From positions 9,601 to 73,600 of the forward strand of contig NW_019091668.1 in the NCBI RefSeq assembly GCF_001949145.1: a stretch of 64,000 nt of DNA, in the 5' to 3' direction. The notes under the pieces were generated by a model. It was not told where the DNA came from and made no database searches. It was given only the letters and a program-made list of their open reading frames with translations. A program made the position numbers and the translations under genes. This document shows positions 38,060 to 49,985 of this stretch, piece by piece. Origin of the DNA: Acanthaster planci. Its lineage: Eukaryota > Echinodermata > Asteroidea > Valvatida > Acanthasteridae. How positions within the stretch are numbered: position 1 is the first letter of the stretch; the number at the start of each line of letters is the position of its first letter.

Positions 38060-41000
38060 CCCATCTTGTATTATTATTACAAGGACTAAATTTCCTCCAA
38101 GTAGTTGAGAGTCCATCGAAAATATCTCAGGAGCTTTTTTACGAAGGCACAAACCTCTTTAAGCGACCTGTGGCCCGTGAACCAATAGGGGTTCAATTAC
38201 GTGTCAATCAGTCTAGCTCCCAGAACCAGGGGGGTCTTCGTATCGACTACTCCCGCCAACATACATGTACAGTTACGTTTGGTTGCTAGGCGCGCATGAC
38301 CTCAAACAGGACGTGAGACAAGTTGTTGCCAGGGGCATACTCAGGTTACCTTAGGATGCACAAGTTCTTTCAGATTAGAAGAGATAAAAAAATTTGTACC
38401 ATGAATTTAGGTTATTTGCAATAGCGAAATCGATGGAAATCTCTATTTCCATAAGTTTTCCTTTTAGTTAAGCTTTTTTTTTTCACTCGAAATTGGTAGC
38501 AATTAATTTCACATTCTTCTCAGGAGTACATGAACTCATAGTCATCTTTGGTCGCTCATTTTTACAGTTTGTTTTAATAATTTCGTGCATTTACCATACG
38601 TTTTGAAGGACAATTCTATGTTGTCATCTGCAACTGCCGAACGTGCAGTTGATAATTATGAAGCAGTTTCATTATTTTTCCGCTAAAAATATTTTCATTT
38701 AAATATGTCACATACGCCTATGATTTCTATGCTATCTTTGTTTTTCACGCTTACAGCTTTTCATTGCTATTTTAAATTCAGTTTTGTGTGTTTAACATAG
38801 GTCTACAATTTTTCAAGAAGCATTTGAAGCAAAGTTATCTGTAAGTCTGTTTCCATACTTCCTTACGTTCATGAAATAACAGATTATTACTTTTTAACTT
38901 TTATTTACGTTATTTATTCTTAAACTTTTGGCTGCCAAATTCAGAATATGTTTACGTTTTTGTTAAAACTACGCGATCTCCATTATAAACATGCACTTAC
39001 CGATACTGAGGGCATAACATTTCAAGTTAAAATAAGATGTACACTTTACCACTGACATCTGACGATGACAAAAGAAACAAATTTCAAGTTCAAATCCTCT
39101 TGAATGGTTTTATCGTAGGGGCCTTCTTACCGTTCTCTACTTCACGCTGCAAAGTCTTTCTATAATTAGTGAAAAGAATGAACTCTCGCATCTTTCAGGG
39201 GTCATGAATTGCGCGTGACCCTCCTGTTTTTTTTCACCATAGATTATGATCTTGTTTCTGGAAAACAACTTACAGTGCAGTGGGACTGCTAATTCTTGAA
39301 AGGTGTTGATTTGGTTAAAAACTGTACAGCTCCGTGATGCAGTAGCGTTTCCGTGGTTCGAGGAAACGGGACGAATAATATTTTTCTGAATTTTTCACCA
39401 CAAAAAAATCGCTGGTGTAAAGGTCTACACTAGAATCCTCTTAAACAAATTGTGTAAAATTCTAAGCGACCACCGTGTAACCAGCTTAGACACACAAATA
39501 CATATTTTCAAACTGTCAAAAGAGAGTATGATTCAAATTAAGGTCACTGAAACTTTCAAAGAGTACGTTAAATATTACATTTAAACAATTGAAGTTGTTT
39601 GAAGGATACCTGCTTAGTTAATTGACTGTTTGAAGTTGGTTAGGGCAATAGGAATCCTTTGTTAAAGGGTAATTGATGGGTGCCCCGACATTTAGCCCTA
39701 GTTACGCCACTGAACTTATTAATCAACGCATTACGACCTATAGAGCAGAGTTACTTAGTTACTGAACTGGCATTGCGACGACTTATTAAAGGGCACTTTA
39801 TTCCGCCTTCCCGCCAGTAATATCTTGGCTGTTAAGTCGAGGTCATTGACGACTTTCAAAGAGTCTATATAAGCTTATGTAGCGGAGGGGCAAACATGAA
39901 ATCTGAGGAACTATTTATCAGAATATGTGAAAAATTTAGAATGGTAAATATTCCCTTTTTTATGGTACAGTTTAAACTGGGATGTATTTTTTACACTGGA
40001 ACCAACGAGCCGTTTCAGGTCAGATAAAAGAAAAACAAATACCGAGCCCTAACATGTAACCCTCGGTGCCGCATGTGTATAAATGTTTAGGATGTCGTTC
40101 GGCAGCTGGAGTAACTTTCGTGACCCACGGATAAGCACACGCATCGAATTCACTACGCCAGTCAAAGCAAAGCAGTCATTAAGACATTTAACTCAGCACC
40201 CGGCATAGTAACACACACACGAAGGGTTTCACTGGGTAATTATTGTACCGGTACCCTCAAACTTAACGAACAATTCTTCTACAAGCTACAAGAACCGCAA
40301 GGTGCAAGGAACATATTTCATATAACATAAGACGAAGGAAATATCGCTAAACTTCGAATAAAACAGCGCTCGGTATACATGCAGTTTTCTCACAGACTCA
40401 GAAACGTTTTTTCTTGAATAATACGTTGCCTGAAGTATTTTTGGTTTCTCTACTTATTATTAATAAGATGCTGTACCGGTAGTGTAGGGAAAAACGAATG
40501 AACAACGTTTACACTTCAAGGATCGGCTGTCGCTTAGGGTTTAATGTTTGACGGGGTTTTCATCTTTTCTAACAAAGAAACTAACATTGTTTTCAAACGT
40601 ATAGGCCTATTTTATAAAGGGTATATTGTAGGGGACAAATTCCAAAATAATTTGACAATCACAAACTCAGAATCTCACATGAATATACCATAGTGGCGTT
40701 TTATTTTTGTTAGATAATTCAATGAAGAAAACTCCGTCAATTTACACATACACTCTAAAAGAAATTCCTCAAAATGTGCGCTTCACAAATTAAACAACGA
40801 TTCTGACCACAGATTCACACACTAAACTCACTTTGGAATGAAAACAATCAAAAAAATATTAATTTCTATTTAGTTACAAGCTCTTCATTAATAGTATCAA
40901 CAAGTTCAACTGAACAATAATTGCTGATCCTAGAAGGGCGGATCGAGAACCTAATTTAAGAGAGGGGCTTCGGGAGGAGGGCAAAATTTGGATTTTTATG

Positions 41001-41840
41001 TAACCTTTTGTGATCTATCGTAGGAGTGGGGCTACGTTTAGGGCATTTTACACGTTTTTAGAAGGACGTGGAATGAAATAGACGACAACAATGCATTTCT
41101 GTCATTGAAAAACCCGGCTCCTCTGTGTCCCCATGATCTTCCACCTTGATCCCGCGCCCATTAGAGTCGCTACATATGAAGAGAACCAGCTTTCCCCAGC
41201 AGTGTTTTTAGTTTCCATGTATCCAAGGTCGGTGGAGTAATAAATTTTGGCAAGACCAATGCGTGCCAATTTCAAATTTCTGCTTTCATACGTGCGTTCG
41301 TGTTTCCATAAAAATAATTGCAGAGCACGACAACCCCACCTTTCCCCAGTAATTTGAGTTTAAGCCTGTGCATAAACTACGCCCGTGGCAACTTATGTTT
41401 ATTTGCTGTGGCATTCAATATTTCTTCTCTTTTACGTTAAATTTAAATCTCTTGGGTCCCCAGGGTGTGCCATTGGAGGATTATATTTTATTATTATTAT
41501 TATTATAATGGCATCCATATTATCTTTATATCTTTTTCAGTTGCGATATGATAGTCATTCTGGTCGTTGTTTTCGTTGCTGTTTTTTCCCTGCCTCTCCA
41601 TTCTCATTAATTTGGCGCTTCTTGCGTTGTTTTATTAGATTAGCTCATGCATGAGCTCAAACTCTATGCCTAGAACGCTGTCTATAATCAAGTCTATTTT
41701 TGTTTTCTTATTACTGTGCATCATTGTGCAGCTAGTTCCTTTGTTCTTTTTCTGTGGGTGTGTGCGTTTGTGCAGTTTGTTGGAGTGTCCTACAAAGACA
41801 TTGCTTGTGATCTGTCTAAAATTAATGAAGATGACATTTT
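38060..41840. other. intergenic, no gene seen
   Basis: AT-rich with stops in all frames. The only recognisable item is a solo transposon terminus near 39670-39711. No conserved coding exon or RNA gene was found. Confidence 0.45.
39672..39711. mobile_element. solo terminus of the CAGTGGCGTAACTAGGG family
   Basis: GCCCTAGTTACGCCACTG at 39694-39711 is the reverse complement of CAGTGGCGTAACTAGGGC. Similarity to the left end of the 37903 element continues through GGGGCACCC (39679-39687). I found no matching opposite end nearby. Confidence 0.6.
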
Positions 41841-41859
41841 GATAGACAACGGCATTTGC

Positions 41860-43720
41860 TCATAGGCCTACTTTGACTCTGATTGTTTTAATCAATTGGA
41901 CAAAACAGCTGCTGACTTTTCGACTTTTTACCTTAACGCCAGGATTCTCTGAAAACATTTCTTTGATGTTCAGAATTACCTTTGATCGCTATAATACTAG
42001 TTTCTTCTCTGTTTATGGTTTCACTGAGACTTGGTCCTTTGTCAGTGACAGCCTTAACTTCGTGACTAGAGATGAGGACTTGGAATGTGTGTTTATTCAA
42101 ATGCAGGGTAACAATGCTTGTAATCCTGTCGCTGGTAATATATAGAGTTCCTGGCGCATCCACTGACAATGTTCTTAATTCACTTGAAATCTGCCTCAAT
42201 AAGATCACTCTAGAGAAGAAGCTGTGTTATATTATGGGTGACTTCCACCTTAATCTGACCAATTATTTTTCGCACCAGCCTATAGCTATATAGAGGATTT
42301 TGTGAATACTTTTTATGCCTACGATCGCCATCTGTTGATTGATAAACCCATTCGCATTACCCCTCACTGTTTCACTCTTATTGATAACATTCTCACTAAC
42401 AATAACATCGACATTTGTGCCTCAGGTATACTTTATGCTGATATCTCTGACCATCTTCCCCTTTTTCAGATTATCCTTAAGTAGGCCCTACCGGTACCTA
42501 CACTGTAAGAGACATTTGTAACTATCAGCTCTCAAAGCTGATATTGAGCGTGCCGACTGGAGTGAAATTTACGATTGCAACAATTCGAAGGCCGCATATG
42601 ACACCTTTCTTCATCATTTTCTCTACTGTATACAATCACCATTTCCCACCTGTAACAAAAGCTGTAGTTAATAGTAAGAACAATAAGCTATGGATTTCCG
42701 GGGAATACTGAATTTCTGATTTTCCTGATAACTTCAACCTTAATGCTCAGCAATCTATCTCTAACCCCATTGCCGACACCTTCAACTCTTACATTTCTAG
42801 TACAGGATCAACACTGGCGAACAAGATTCCAGCCACCAGTGACAACTTTACATATTACATCCACGATAAAATACCCTTTCTTTTTTTCTTACTCCAACCG
42901 ATCCCTTCGGAATCGCCCAAATTGTTCATGAACTTAAAAATGCTAGCTGTGGGTTTGACGTTGTCCATTCCATCCAGAGTAGTCAAATCCTGCATCTCCT
43001 CTATCTGTCATCCTCTTGTCCTACACTGGCTTTGTTTCCTCTAATCTTAAAATGGCGAAGATAACTCCGGTCTTTAAACCCGGTGATCGCCCCGATTTCT
43101 TCAATTATGGGCCTATCTCCGTCTTCTAAAATCTTGGAAAAACACATGTATAAACGACTTTGCAACTTCAGTTGCAAACACCATCGTCTGTTTGATCAAC
43201 AATTCGGTTTCCAGAACAAATATTCTACAGATATGGCCTGGATCCATCTTGTTGATTACCTCTTTAACTCTTTCTTTCTCTTTGACAAACTGCACTTCGT
43301 TGGCATATTTATTGACCTATCAAAGGCTTTCGATACGATGGATCTTTCTATTCTCTTATCTAAACTTAATTGGTTCACTGATTACTTAATAACAGGAAAC
43401 AGTATACCGCTGTGAAAAACTGCGATTCCTCTTCTGTGACTATCGATCATGGCGTGCCTCGAGTCTCTATTCTTAGCCCTTTGTTTTTTTCGTCTGTACG
43501 TTACCGATCTCCACTGTTCTACATTATTATCTTAATTTTGCTGATGACACTACGATTCTCTTTTCACACCCGGACCCTGTGTCTATTGTCAATTGTCAAT
43601 CTTGAATTCTGAGGTTGTCAAAGTTTCTTCATGGTTCAAGGCAAACAAACTCCCCCTTAATTCCTCTAAGAAAACTACAGGATTTTCAGTAGGTCTGTCA
43701 ACCTAAGTCTCCATGAACCA
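41860..43720 (+). pseudogene. degenerate CR1/L2-like LINE: endonuclease and reverse transcriptase
   Basis: An ORF2-type relic broken by frameshifts and stops. Endonuclease pieces: VYGFTETW near 42011, YIMGDFHLNLTNY near 42230, ITPHCFTLIDNILTNN near 42353 and YADISDHLPLFQ near 42434. Linker: CGFDVV near 42950. Reverse transcriptase: KITPVFKPGD near 43058, SKILEKHMYKRLCNF near 43124, FGFQNKYSTD near 43204, FIDLSKAFDTMD near 43310 and the catalytic FADD at 43537-43548. This order is that of an APE-type non-LTR element. Several frames are needed to follow it, so it is dead. It lies 4.8 kb upstream of CLCA, on the opposite strand. Confidence 0.88.
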
Positions 43721-44710
43721 GTGAAGATAAATGACTCTGCCATCAGCAGAGCTCACTCTACAAAATTTCCTAGGTGTCATCATATTCTATTGGTCATATC
43801 ACATGGCCTCCCCTGTTTCTAACAGTAACACAGTCAGCCTCAACACAGGTGAAGGCCACTCACCAAGCTCCGTCCATTTCTTCCGGGCGCCACTCTGTCC
43901 ACGTTATGTAACACACTAATCCTAATTCCCTGTCTGAATTACGGCATTATTGTTTGGGCACGCACTGCAAGCAAACTCCATTCTCTTATACATGTATAAG
44001 TCCAGAAGAGAACAAGGTACATTGTCGCACTCGCGGGAGCACGCTACACCACTGTTCACCCACATTATTTTGATATTAAGCAGGATCACACTAGACTGCA
44101 TAACAATCTGTATGTTCCATTTACCTGTACTTCCTATCAGATGAACACCCTGCGCTTTTTTGGACCTCGAGCCTTGCATGCAAGGAAAACGTGTTTGTAC
44201 TGGCTGATGAGGGTAAAAATGTTTCAGCACTCTAATTGTCGCATGAACCACGGAGTGAGGAATTTAGGTTTTTCAGCCAGGTTTGTCATCTAATGCATTC
44301 AAATTCGTCAAGACGGATTCGATCCTGTTCAAATAACTTTCAGAGCCTTCAAATTCCTTTACAGGCATCGAAAAGTACACCATCACGTATTCAGTTCGAA
44401 ACAATGCATAACCGTCGACGTCATTGACTTCGTGCTGGCAACTGGACGACAAATTCCTCTGGATTTTGTTTCCTTTAACAGGCAATTATGTTCTTACTTT
44501 GAGCTTTCAATTCAGAGAAGGAAAGTGAACGCAAATGTGTAATAAAAAAATACACTACACATGGGTTTAGGAAAAACGGAGAGAATATATGTGCTAGTAC
44601 TGAAAATTACGGAGTTCGTAACCGCACACTAACTTTGCAAATCCCTGAAACTTGGAAGTCCATGAAATTTAAAAACGAAATGACACATCAGATATGCATG
44701 AAGTCAAAAA

Positions 44711-45128
44711 GTGATTGTCAGAGCTGCTGACTCGGGTCATGTGACTTGGACTCAAGTCGCTATTTTTGTGACTTGTGGCTTAAATTGTAAATACCAGCTT
44801 TGATTTTACTTGCAAAACGAGTCAGACGCTTCTTGACCGGCCCCATATATCTTTAGGGCCTATAACTCGCAACTCGTAACCTCGTAAGTTGACACCTGAT
44901 TCTTTTTGCGGATTACATGCAGCTGGACAAAATAATGTGCAGCTTGCCTTGTACTCGGACAAAGAGACTTGTGACTTAATTTGTGTTTAGACCAAATGAA
45001 TTAATGACTTGGGACTTGACTTGTGACTGGAACTAATGACTTGTGACTTAACTTCGACTGACATATAATGACTTGTGACTTGACTTAGACTTGCAAAAAA
45101 ATGACTTGCTGCCACCTCTGGTGATCGT
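44711..45128. mobile_element. hAT-type MITE with 8-bp target duplication
   Basis: Element 44719-45120 (402 bp) begins CAGAGCTGCTGACTCG and ends GCCACCTCTG, giving CAGAG...CTCTG termini typical of hAT elements. It is flanked by GTGATTGT (44711-44718) and GTGATCGT (45121-45128), a 7 of 8 target duplication. The interior carries many GACTTG/TGACTTG short repeats, dense near the right end. Confidence 0.82.
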
Positions 45129-47882
45129 CCCTTTAAGAACGACTTTCAGGCAGACTTAATTCATCAGAACTGCTGACAACTCCGTTGTGTGTCATGTGTA
45201 GTTATGCTTACTTTAAGCTTAATTGCTCATTTGATTGGGTTACATCGAAGTTATCCTTCACTTTAAATTGAATGAAACAAAAGAGCAAAACAAAGTACAA
45301 AGTAAATGTTTTGCCCCTCTTTTCCATGTATACATTATTTTATGTAAATACACATGTATACATATGTCTATAACTCTCTATTTCTATTTTGTATATTAAC
45401 TTTATTTTCATATTCAAACATAAGTTATTGTCTATGATTTTGTTTCTTGTTTTTCTTTGTTTCCAATAAACAGAGACAATGGGAATTACAAAGTATTCAT
45501 GTCTTGAAGAAAACATTAAATGATCAATACTTTTTCTTTCTATATATGCCTTCAGAGAACTCTTTCAACATACTTGATTTTTATTTATCTAGGGCCTTAC
45601 TGGGTATTTCTTTCTGGTAATGAAACCAAGGAATTGCTCAAAAGTCTTCTGGGCGCTGTAAGCTCGGAAGCCTGAAGAAACCTTTAGGGAAAGGATGATG
45701 AGAAGTAGTAGGTACAGTTTTAGAGGTTGGAGGAAATCACGAGGAATATCCAGGGTAAAACCCACGGAATCAGGTATCGATATATTTCGATCCAAAACAA
45801 GGTCAGACCATTTCTCTTTTTCTGGCCAATCGTAGGTTTTCGTGTGTATTGTTTTGATAACTTCTGCGGATATTATGATCAGGACTTACGTCGACTAAAA
45901 CAAGTTCTCTAAATAAGATTTGAAGCTATTTTGTTTAATCTCATTGATTAAAAGACGACAATAACCCTCACGTGTTTCTGTAAAAAAGAAAAAAATTTTG
46001 GCGGATATAAATACTTCGCGAAAGCGAATTCAAACGCAAAATTATTGCATTAGATCAACTATTCGCGCTGCGAATTCTTAAGTGAGCACATTTAAACTTG
46101 AGCGAAATCTTCACTTCAGCATTCGCTCAAGTATGAACCAGCCTCTGTCCCAGTTCGACACGGTGGCGTGTGTAGTGTGACAGACATGGATCATCAATGA
46201 AATGAACTTTTCCCATTGTTATGCGCTTATTCATAGCTAAATGGAAAACAAAAGGCACAATCTGAAATGTAGAGATATTGTAAAATTCATAAGAAAAGAT
46301 TCTTGAACTACTCAAGCGCCACAAACAGCCCAATAATGAAGTATTATTGCAACAGTTCCGTATTTTACATCAGCATCAAGAATAATCAACTCAATATAAA
46401 AGGTGGCGTCGACCTCATTAAAAGGAGAAAAATGGCAATATGAACCCAATTGCGAAAATCGTCATTATAACTTTACGAAAGTGTACAATGGAATAATGTT
46501 GAAAGTTGCATGACTACCAAAGAATTACTTATAAAACGTTTGAAGAAAGATTCACATTATTTCTGATAAAAGTTGCCATACATGATTTTTAAGGCAATCT
46601 TTACATCTGCTTTAGACGTTTAAACAGTTTACAGGTTAGGCCTAATCAACTTTTTACATCAGCATCACAATCATACATAATGCTAATCAGTGCAGGGATT
46701 GGGCAGCGTCTCACTTGTAAATACGTGGGTAAAAGTGATGATCAAAACCAACTGGGCAATTCGTAATTCAAACTTTTTCTCTACATTGTTCTCCCTGGAA
46801 TAGTGATAAATAACTGGATGAAACATCAATACGAAATCAAAGAAAAAACAATACAACGCCTGGTGTAAATTTAAAGAAGAAATACCGATTGTTGATATGG
46901 AAATGCAGTTGAACAAAACACTTTCCGACACCTTCAAATGAAAGAAAACGAAATAATTTTCAAAAAGCTGTCTCAAATGAAAACAACTTTTAAATATTTG
47001 ACATACAGTGAACTTGTGCAGTAAATCTTGGTTCTTAATGGGCTTGGTGCTTTGAATTTTCGTCAGTTTAAAGAAAATATCGTGCGCTTGAAACATTAAA
47101 TAAATAAAACTCCAAAAAAGCAACCATCTAAAATCCTACATTCAGAAATATTACCAAAAAATAAAACTACAAAACGTTATCAGTGAGAATAAAGCTGTAC
47201 TGCATTTGAAATCAGTTAGTTGTAAGTACAATTTAAAAATACAACTGTGAGAATTTACCTCTTTTATGTCTGAGTTGTTTGCCAAAATAGACTTGCAAAT
47301 TGCTGACTAAACACCTTAGTGACGTTTGAAAGGTATCGATAACTTTAGATTGTTGGTTGTTCATTTATCAGTATACTGCAGGACTAGGGCACATAATAAC
47401 TGTATGTTCCAAACGCGTCGTCACGTTTTCTAGTGATTCAAACTTTTGACTTTCTGCAAACTGTCGCTAGAATCAGCTAACAAGTACATGCAAACCAGAA
47501 TTCTTAATAGTCGAGAAATTTTCGCTGATTCTTAATTTATCTTGCTTTGATCAAAAACAAGTGATTACGACACGAAACACGCACCTTGTCAAACACCAAA
47601 CAACGAGCAGATTCTTACAGTTCCTGTCTCGTTTTCCCCGATTTGGGATCATCACCGGTTCCATTGTTCAATGGAAAAATAGCATTAATCACGTTGTATG
47701 CTATCTGGCGTTCATTCTCCAAATTCATTTTGACTTAGTGCTTCGAGACGGTGGTTCAGTAGGTGCAGTTGTTTTCTGGGTGATCTATAAGCTAATTATA
47801 ACCCGGTCTTGAGAATCGGAGGAGAAGGTCTCCGTTTTCATCTGTGCTAACGTGTAAGCATTGTACGTTTTGCCATCATAGG
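45129..47882. other. intergenic, no gene seen
   Basis: AT-rich sequence without recognisable exons. Minus-strand open frames at 45589-45795 and 46683-47123 are low-complexity and match nothing I know. Confidence 0.4.
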
Positions 47883-48276
47883 CTAATCCCCAATAACATC
47901 AGAATTACCGGTGTCTAATTCTAAGACTTTCCCACGCAGTATTATCTTGCTCTTCGTGTTTCCTTGAGACATGAAGTCATTCGATTCCTTGAAATCTATG
48001 AAAATGCCCTGTTGAACACTTTGGCCACATTTGATTTCATGTTCATTGCGAACCCAGTGCCACACCTCCCTGCTCTGACTTTCAGGTCTGTTTCCGATGT
48101 CTATTGAGAATGAACCGTAGGGCTCGTAATTCTGCAGTACACCATGATCCAAAGAAGAGCACGTCCTGCTGTGTTTTAGCACGGTTGGCGTCCATCCATC
48201 ATATGGGGTTTTATATGCAAGCGAATAGCAACTTCGCCAGCTATTACACGAGGCTTGAAGACGGCAACCTTCCGGT
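47883..48276 (-). CDS. unrecognised open frame, possible exon
   Basis: An open minus-strand frame of about 130 codons that I do not recognise. It is polar and Cys-containing (four Cys in the first third and one in IKCGQS) with segments such as EVWHWVRNEHEIKCGQ and YEPYGSFSIDIGN, which look more protein-like than the surrounding random frames. There is no convincing start codon, so if real it would be an internal or terminal exon; a GTAATT donor occurs near its end (after LELDTG). No neighbouring exons of the same protein were identified. It could be a transposon or pseudogene remnant. Confidence 0.22.
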
Positions 48277-48609
48277 TATGACCATCTGATTTTCCATGCA
48301 GTTACTAATTAAACGTCATCGATGGCCAACCTACACTGGCAAACTCGGTAGCTGGGTAGGGTAGCCGCAATGAACTTTCTGCAACTCTGTACTCTTGAAT
48401 GTATAAACACTTGGTTAAATGTACTGAAAAGTGCACTTTTTTAAACACTTAAAATTATCCATAATTAAGTTCCTTGGAGCTCAGGGTGCTATTGTTGTGA
48501 TGTAGTTCAGGGAAGACATGGCTCATTGCATAGAATTTGATTGTGAACCCAAAATTAACTTCATTAAAACATTTCTGAGAAAAGCATAAGGTCCTCACTT
48601 GTGGCTATG

Positions 48610-49535
48610 CACATTAACAACTGTGAACCAGTAGTGTTAGAATATGCCACACCAGTATGGAATTTTAGCCTCACTCTGAAACATGTTAAAAGTTCTGGAG
48701 AATTTCCAGAAGATGGTCTGTCAAATCATCCTTAGCATTGAATACAATCGTTATGATGATGCACTTGTTTCTTGTGGCTTACCTACTCTCAGTCAGAGGC
48801 AAAATCAGTTGTGTATTAAGTTTGGCCAATCTCTGCTAATCTCAGAACATTTTAGTACTTGGATTCCTCTGACTCGAGTCAGAGAGTTAGGGTCATCAGA
48901 CACATGTTCGTAAGTTAAGAAATTATACAACTGTTATGATAACAGTGCCCTCCTGTCGCACAAGAAGGTATCAGAACAGCCCTCTTGTAGGATTGATAAA
49001 GTTGCCAGTTTGTCTAACTAAACTCAGCACAGCTCCGTGTCCAGCTTGCTCCTAACAGTATATAGTAGATCTTCTTTTACTTCCATTGGTTAATATTTTT
49101 AAGTCTAGCTTCCTGCTAGTTTGTATATCAACTCCTCCCCTACCTGTGACCTCCTCCCCCGAAACCCCTCACCCTGACCCCCTCCCTCCCCCTCCCTTTG
49201 AACCCTTCCTAAACATATCCAATATTTATGTCCCCTTCTCCCCCTTATTTTCATTTAATTACATGTATAACGTTTTGGAAACGACTTTGTTTTCCGATAA
49301 TTTGTATTTTTTGTTTTTAAATTTTACGCTTTTTGTATGTATTGAATGAAATTAATATGTTTTTTAATGCAAGGTATTGAAGGTATTAAAGACCTTCAGC
49401 TTTCTTAGAATTTATAGCTATAAATCTATATTTATCTGTTTTTAATGTACATGTAGATTGTATTAACAATCTGCCACCGGCGGCGAGGAGTATAGTTCAA
49501 AATAAACCAGTAATAATAATAATTAGATTAATAAA
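48610..49535 (+). pseudogene. 3' end of a LINE (RT C-terminal region, 3' UTR, TAA tail)
   Basis: Frames VVLEYATPVWNFSLTLKH, then LENFQKMVCQIILS, then ALVSCGLPTLSQRQNQLCIKF match the conserved C-terminal region of CR1/L2-type LINE ORF2 (LEYAxPVW, LExxQKRAxRII, GLPTLxxRR). A pyrimidine-rich 3' untranslated stretch and a terminal (TAA)n-like tail near 49508-49530 follow. It is 5'-truncated, as is usual for LINE copies, and frameshifted. Confidence 0.8.
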
Positions 49536-49839
49536 ACAAATAAAAATAGAAGACAAAATTTAGTCCAGCAAAGTCTGCAAACCATTGTAACATTTAGGCT
49601 TTTTTCTTGGCATGGCATGACAATTTTGTTTATGAATATGGAAATCCTCATTAGCATAAAAACAAAAAATATATCAGCAGCAAATTAGTGAAACGAAAGT
49701 TCAAAATATGGTTAACTGAAACACAAAGGTTTATTTTGAAGGTTTGTATTAAGGGATTCTGTACGTCTTGAACAAGTTAAATTGAAGATGTTCCACGGGT
49801 GGCATAACGACCAGGAACACGCTATGCTATAACATTTGG

Positions 49840-49985
49840 CTAGAAAAATGCGGAATATTGTTCCGCAGGGAGGCAAGTGAAGACGTCTGCAATTGTAAAC
49901 GGAAGGTCTTGGGTTCAAGTCTTGCCTGAGTAAGCTTGTAGATATTTTTCCCAAGTTGTCAGACAAAGACTGAGCAGACAATGTA
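49840..49985 (+). mobile_element. possible tRNA-derived SINE-like remnant
   Basis: GGTCTTGGGTTCAAGTCTTG near 49905 resembles a tRNA T-arm/B-box (GGTTCRANNC). The flanking AGGCAAG and CTTGCCT (49871 and 49919) form a 7-bp pair. The spacing is too short for a full tRNA, so an intact gene is excluded. Confidence 0.35.

Noticed and set aside
37847-38152. Minus-strand 101-codon open frame upstream of CLCA
   Set aside because: Most of it is the translated hAT-type MITE with G/C homopolymers.
46683-47123. Minus-strand 146-codon open frame
   Set aside because: Phe/His-rich composition expected from AT-rich DNA, with no conserved motif or matching neighbouring exon.
49871-49927. Intact tRNA gene
   Set aside because: The acceptor-like pair encloses too few bases for D and anticodon arms, and the T-stem pairing is mostly wobble or mismatched.
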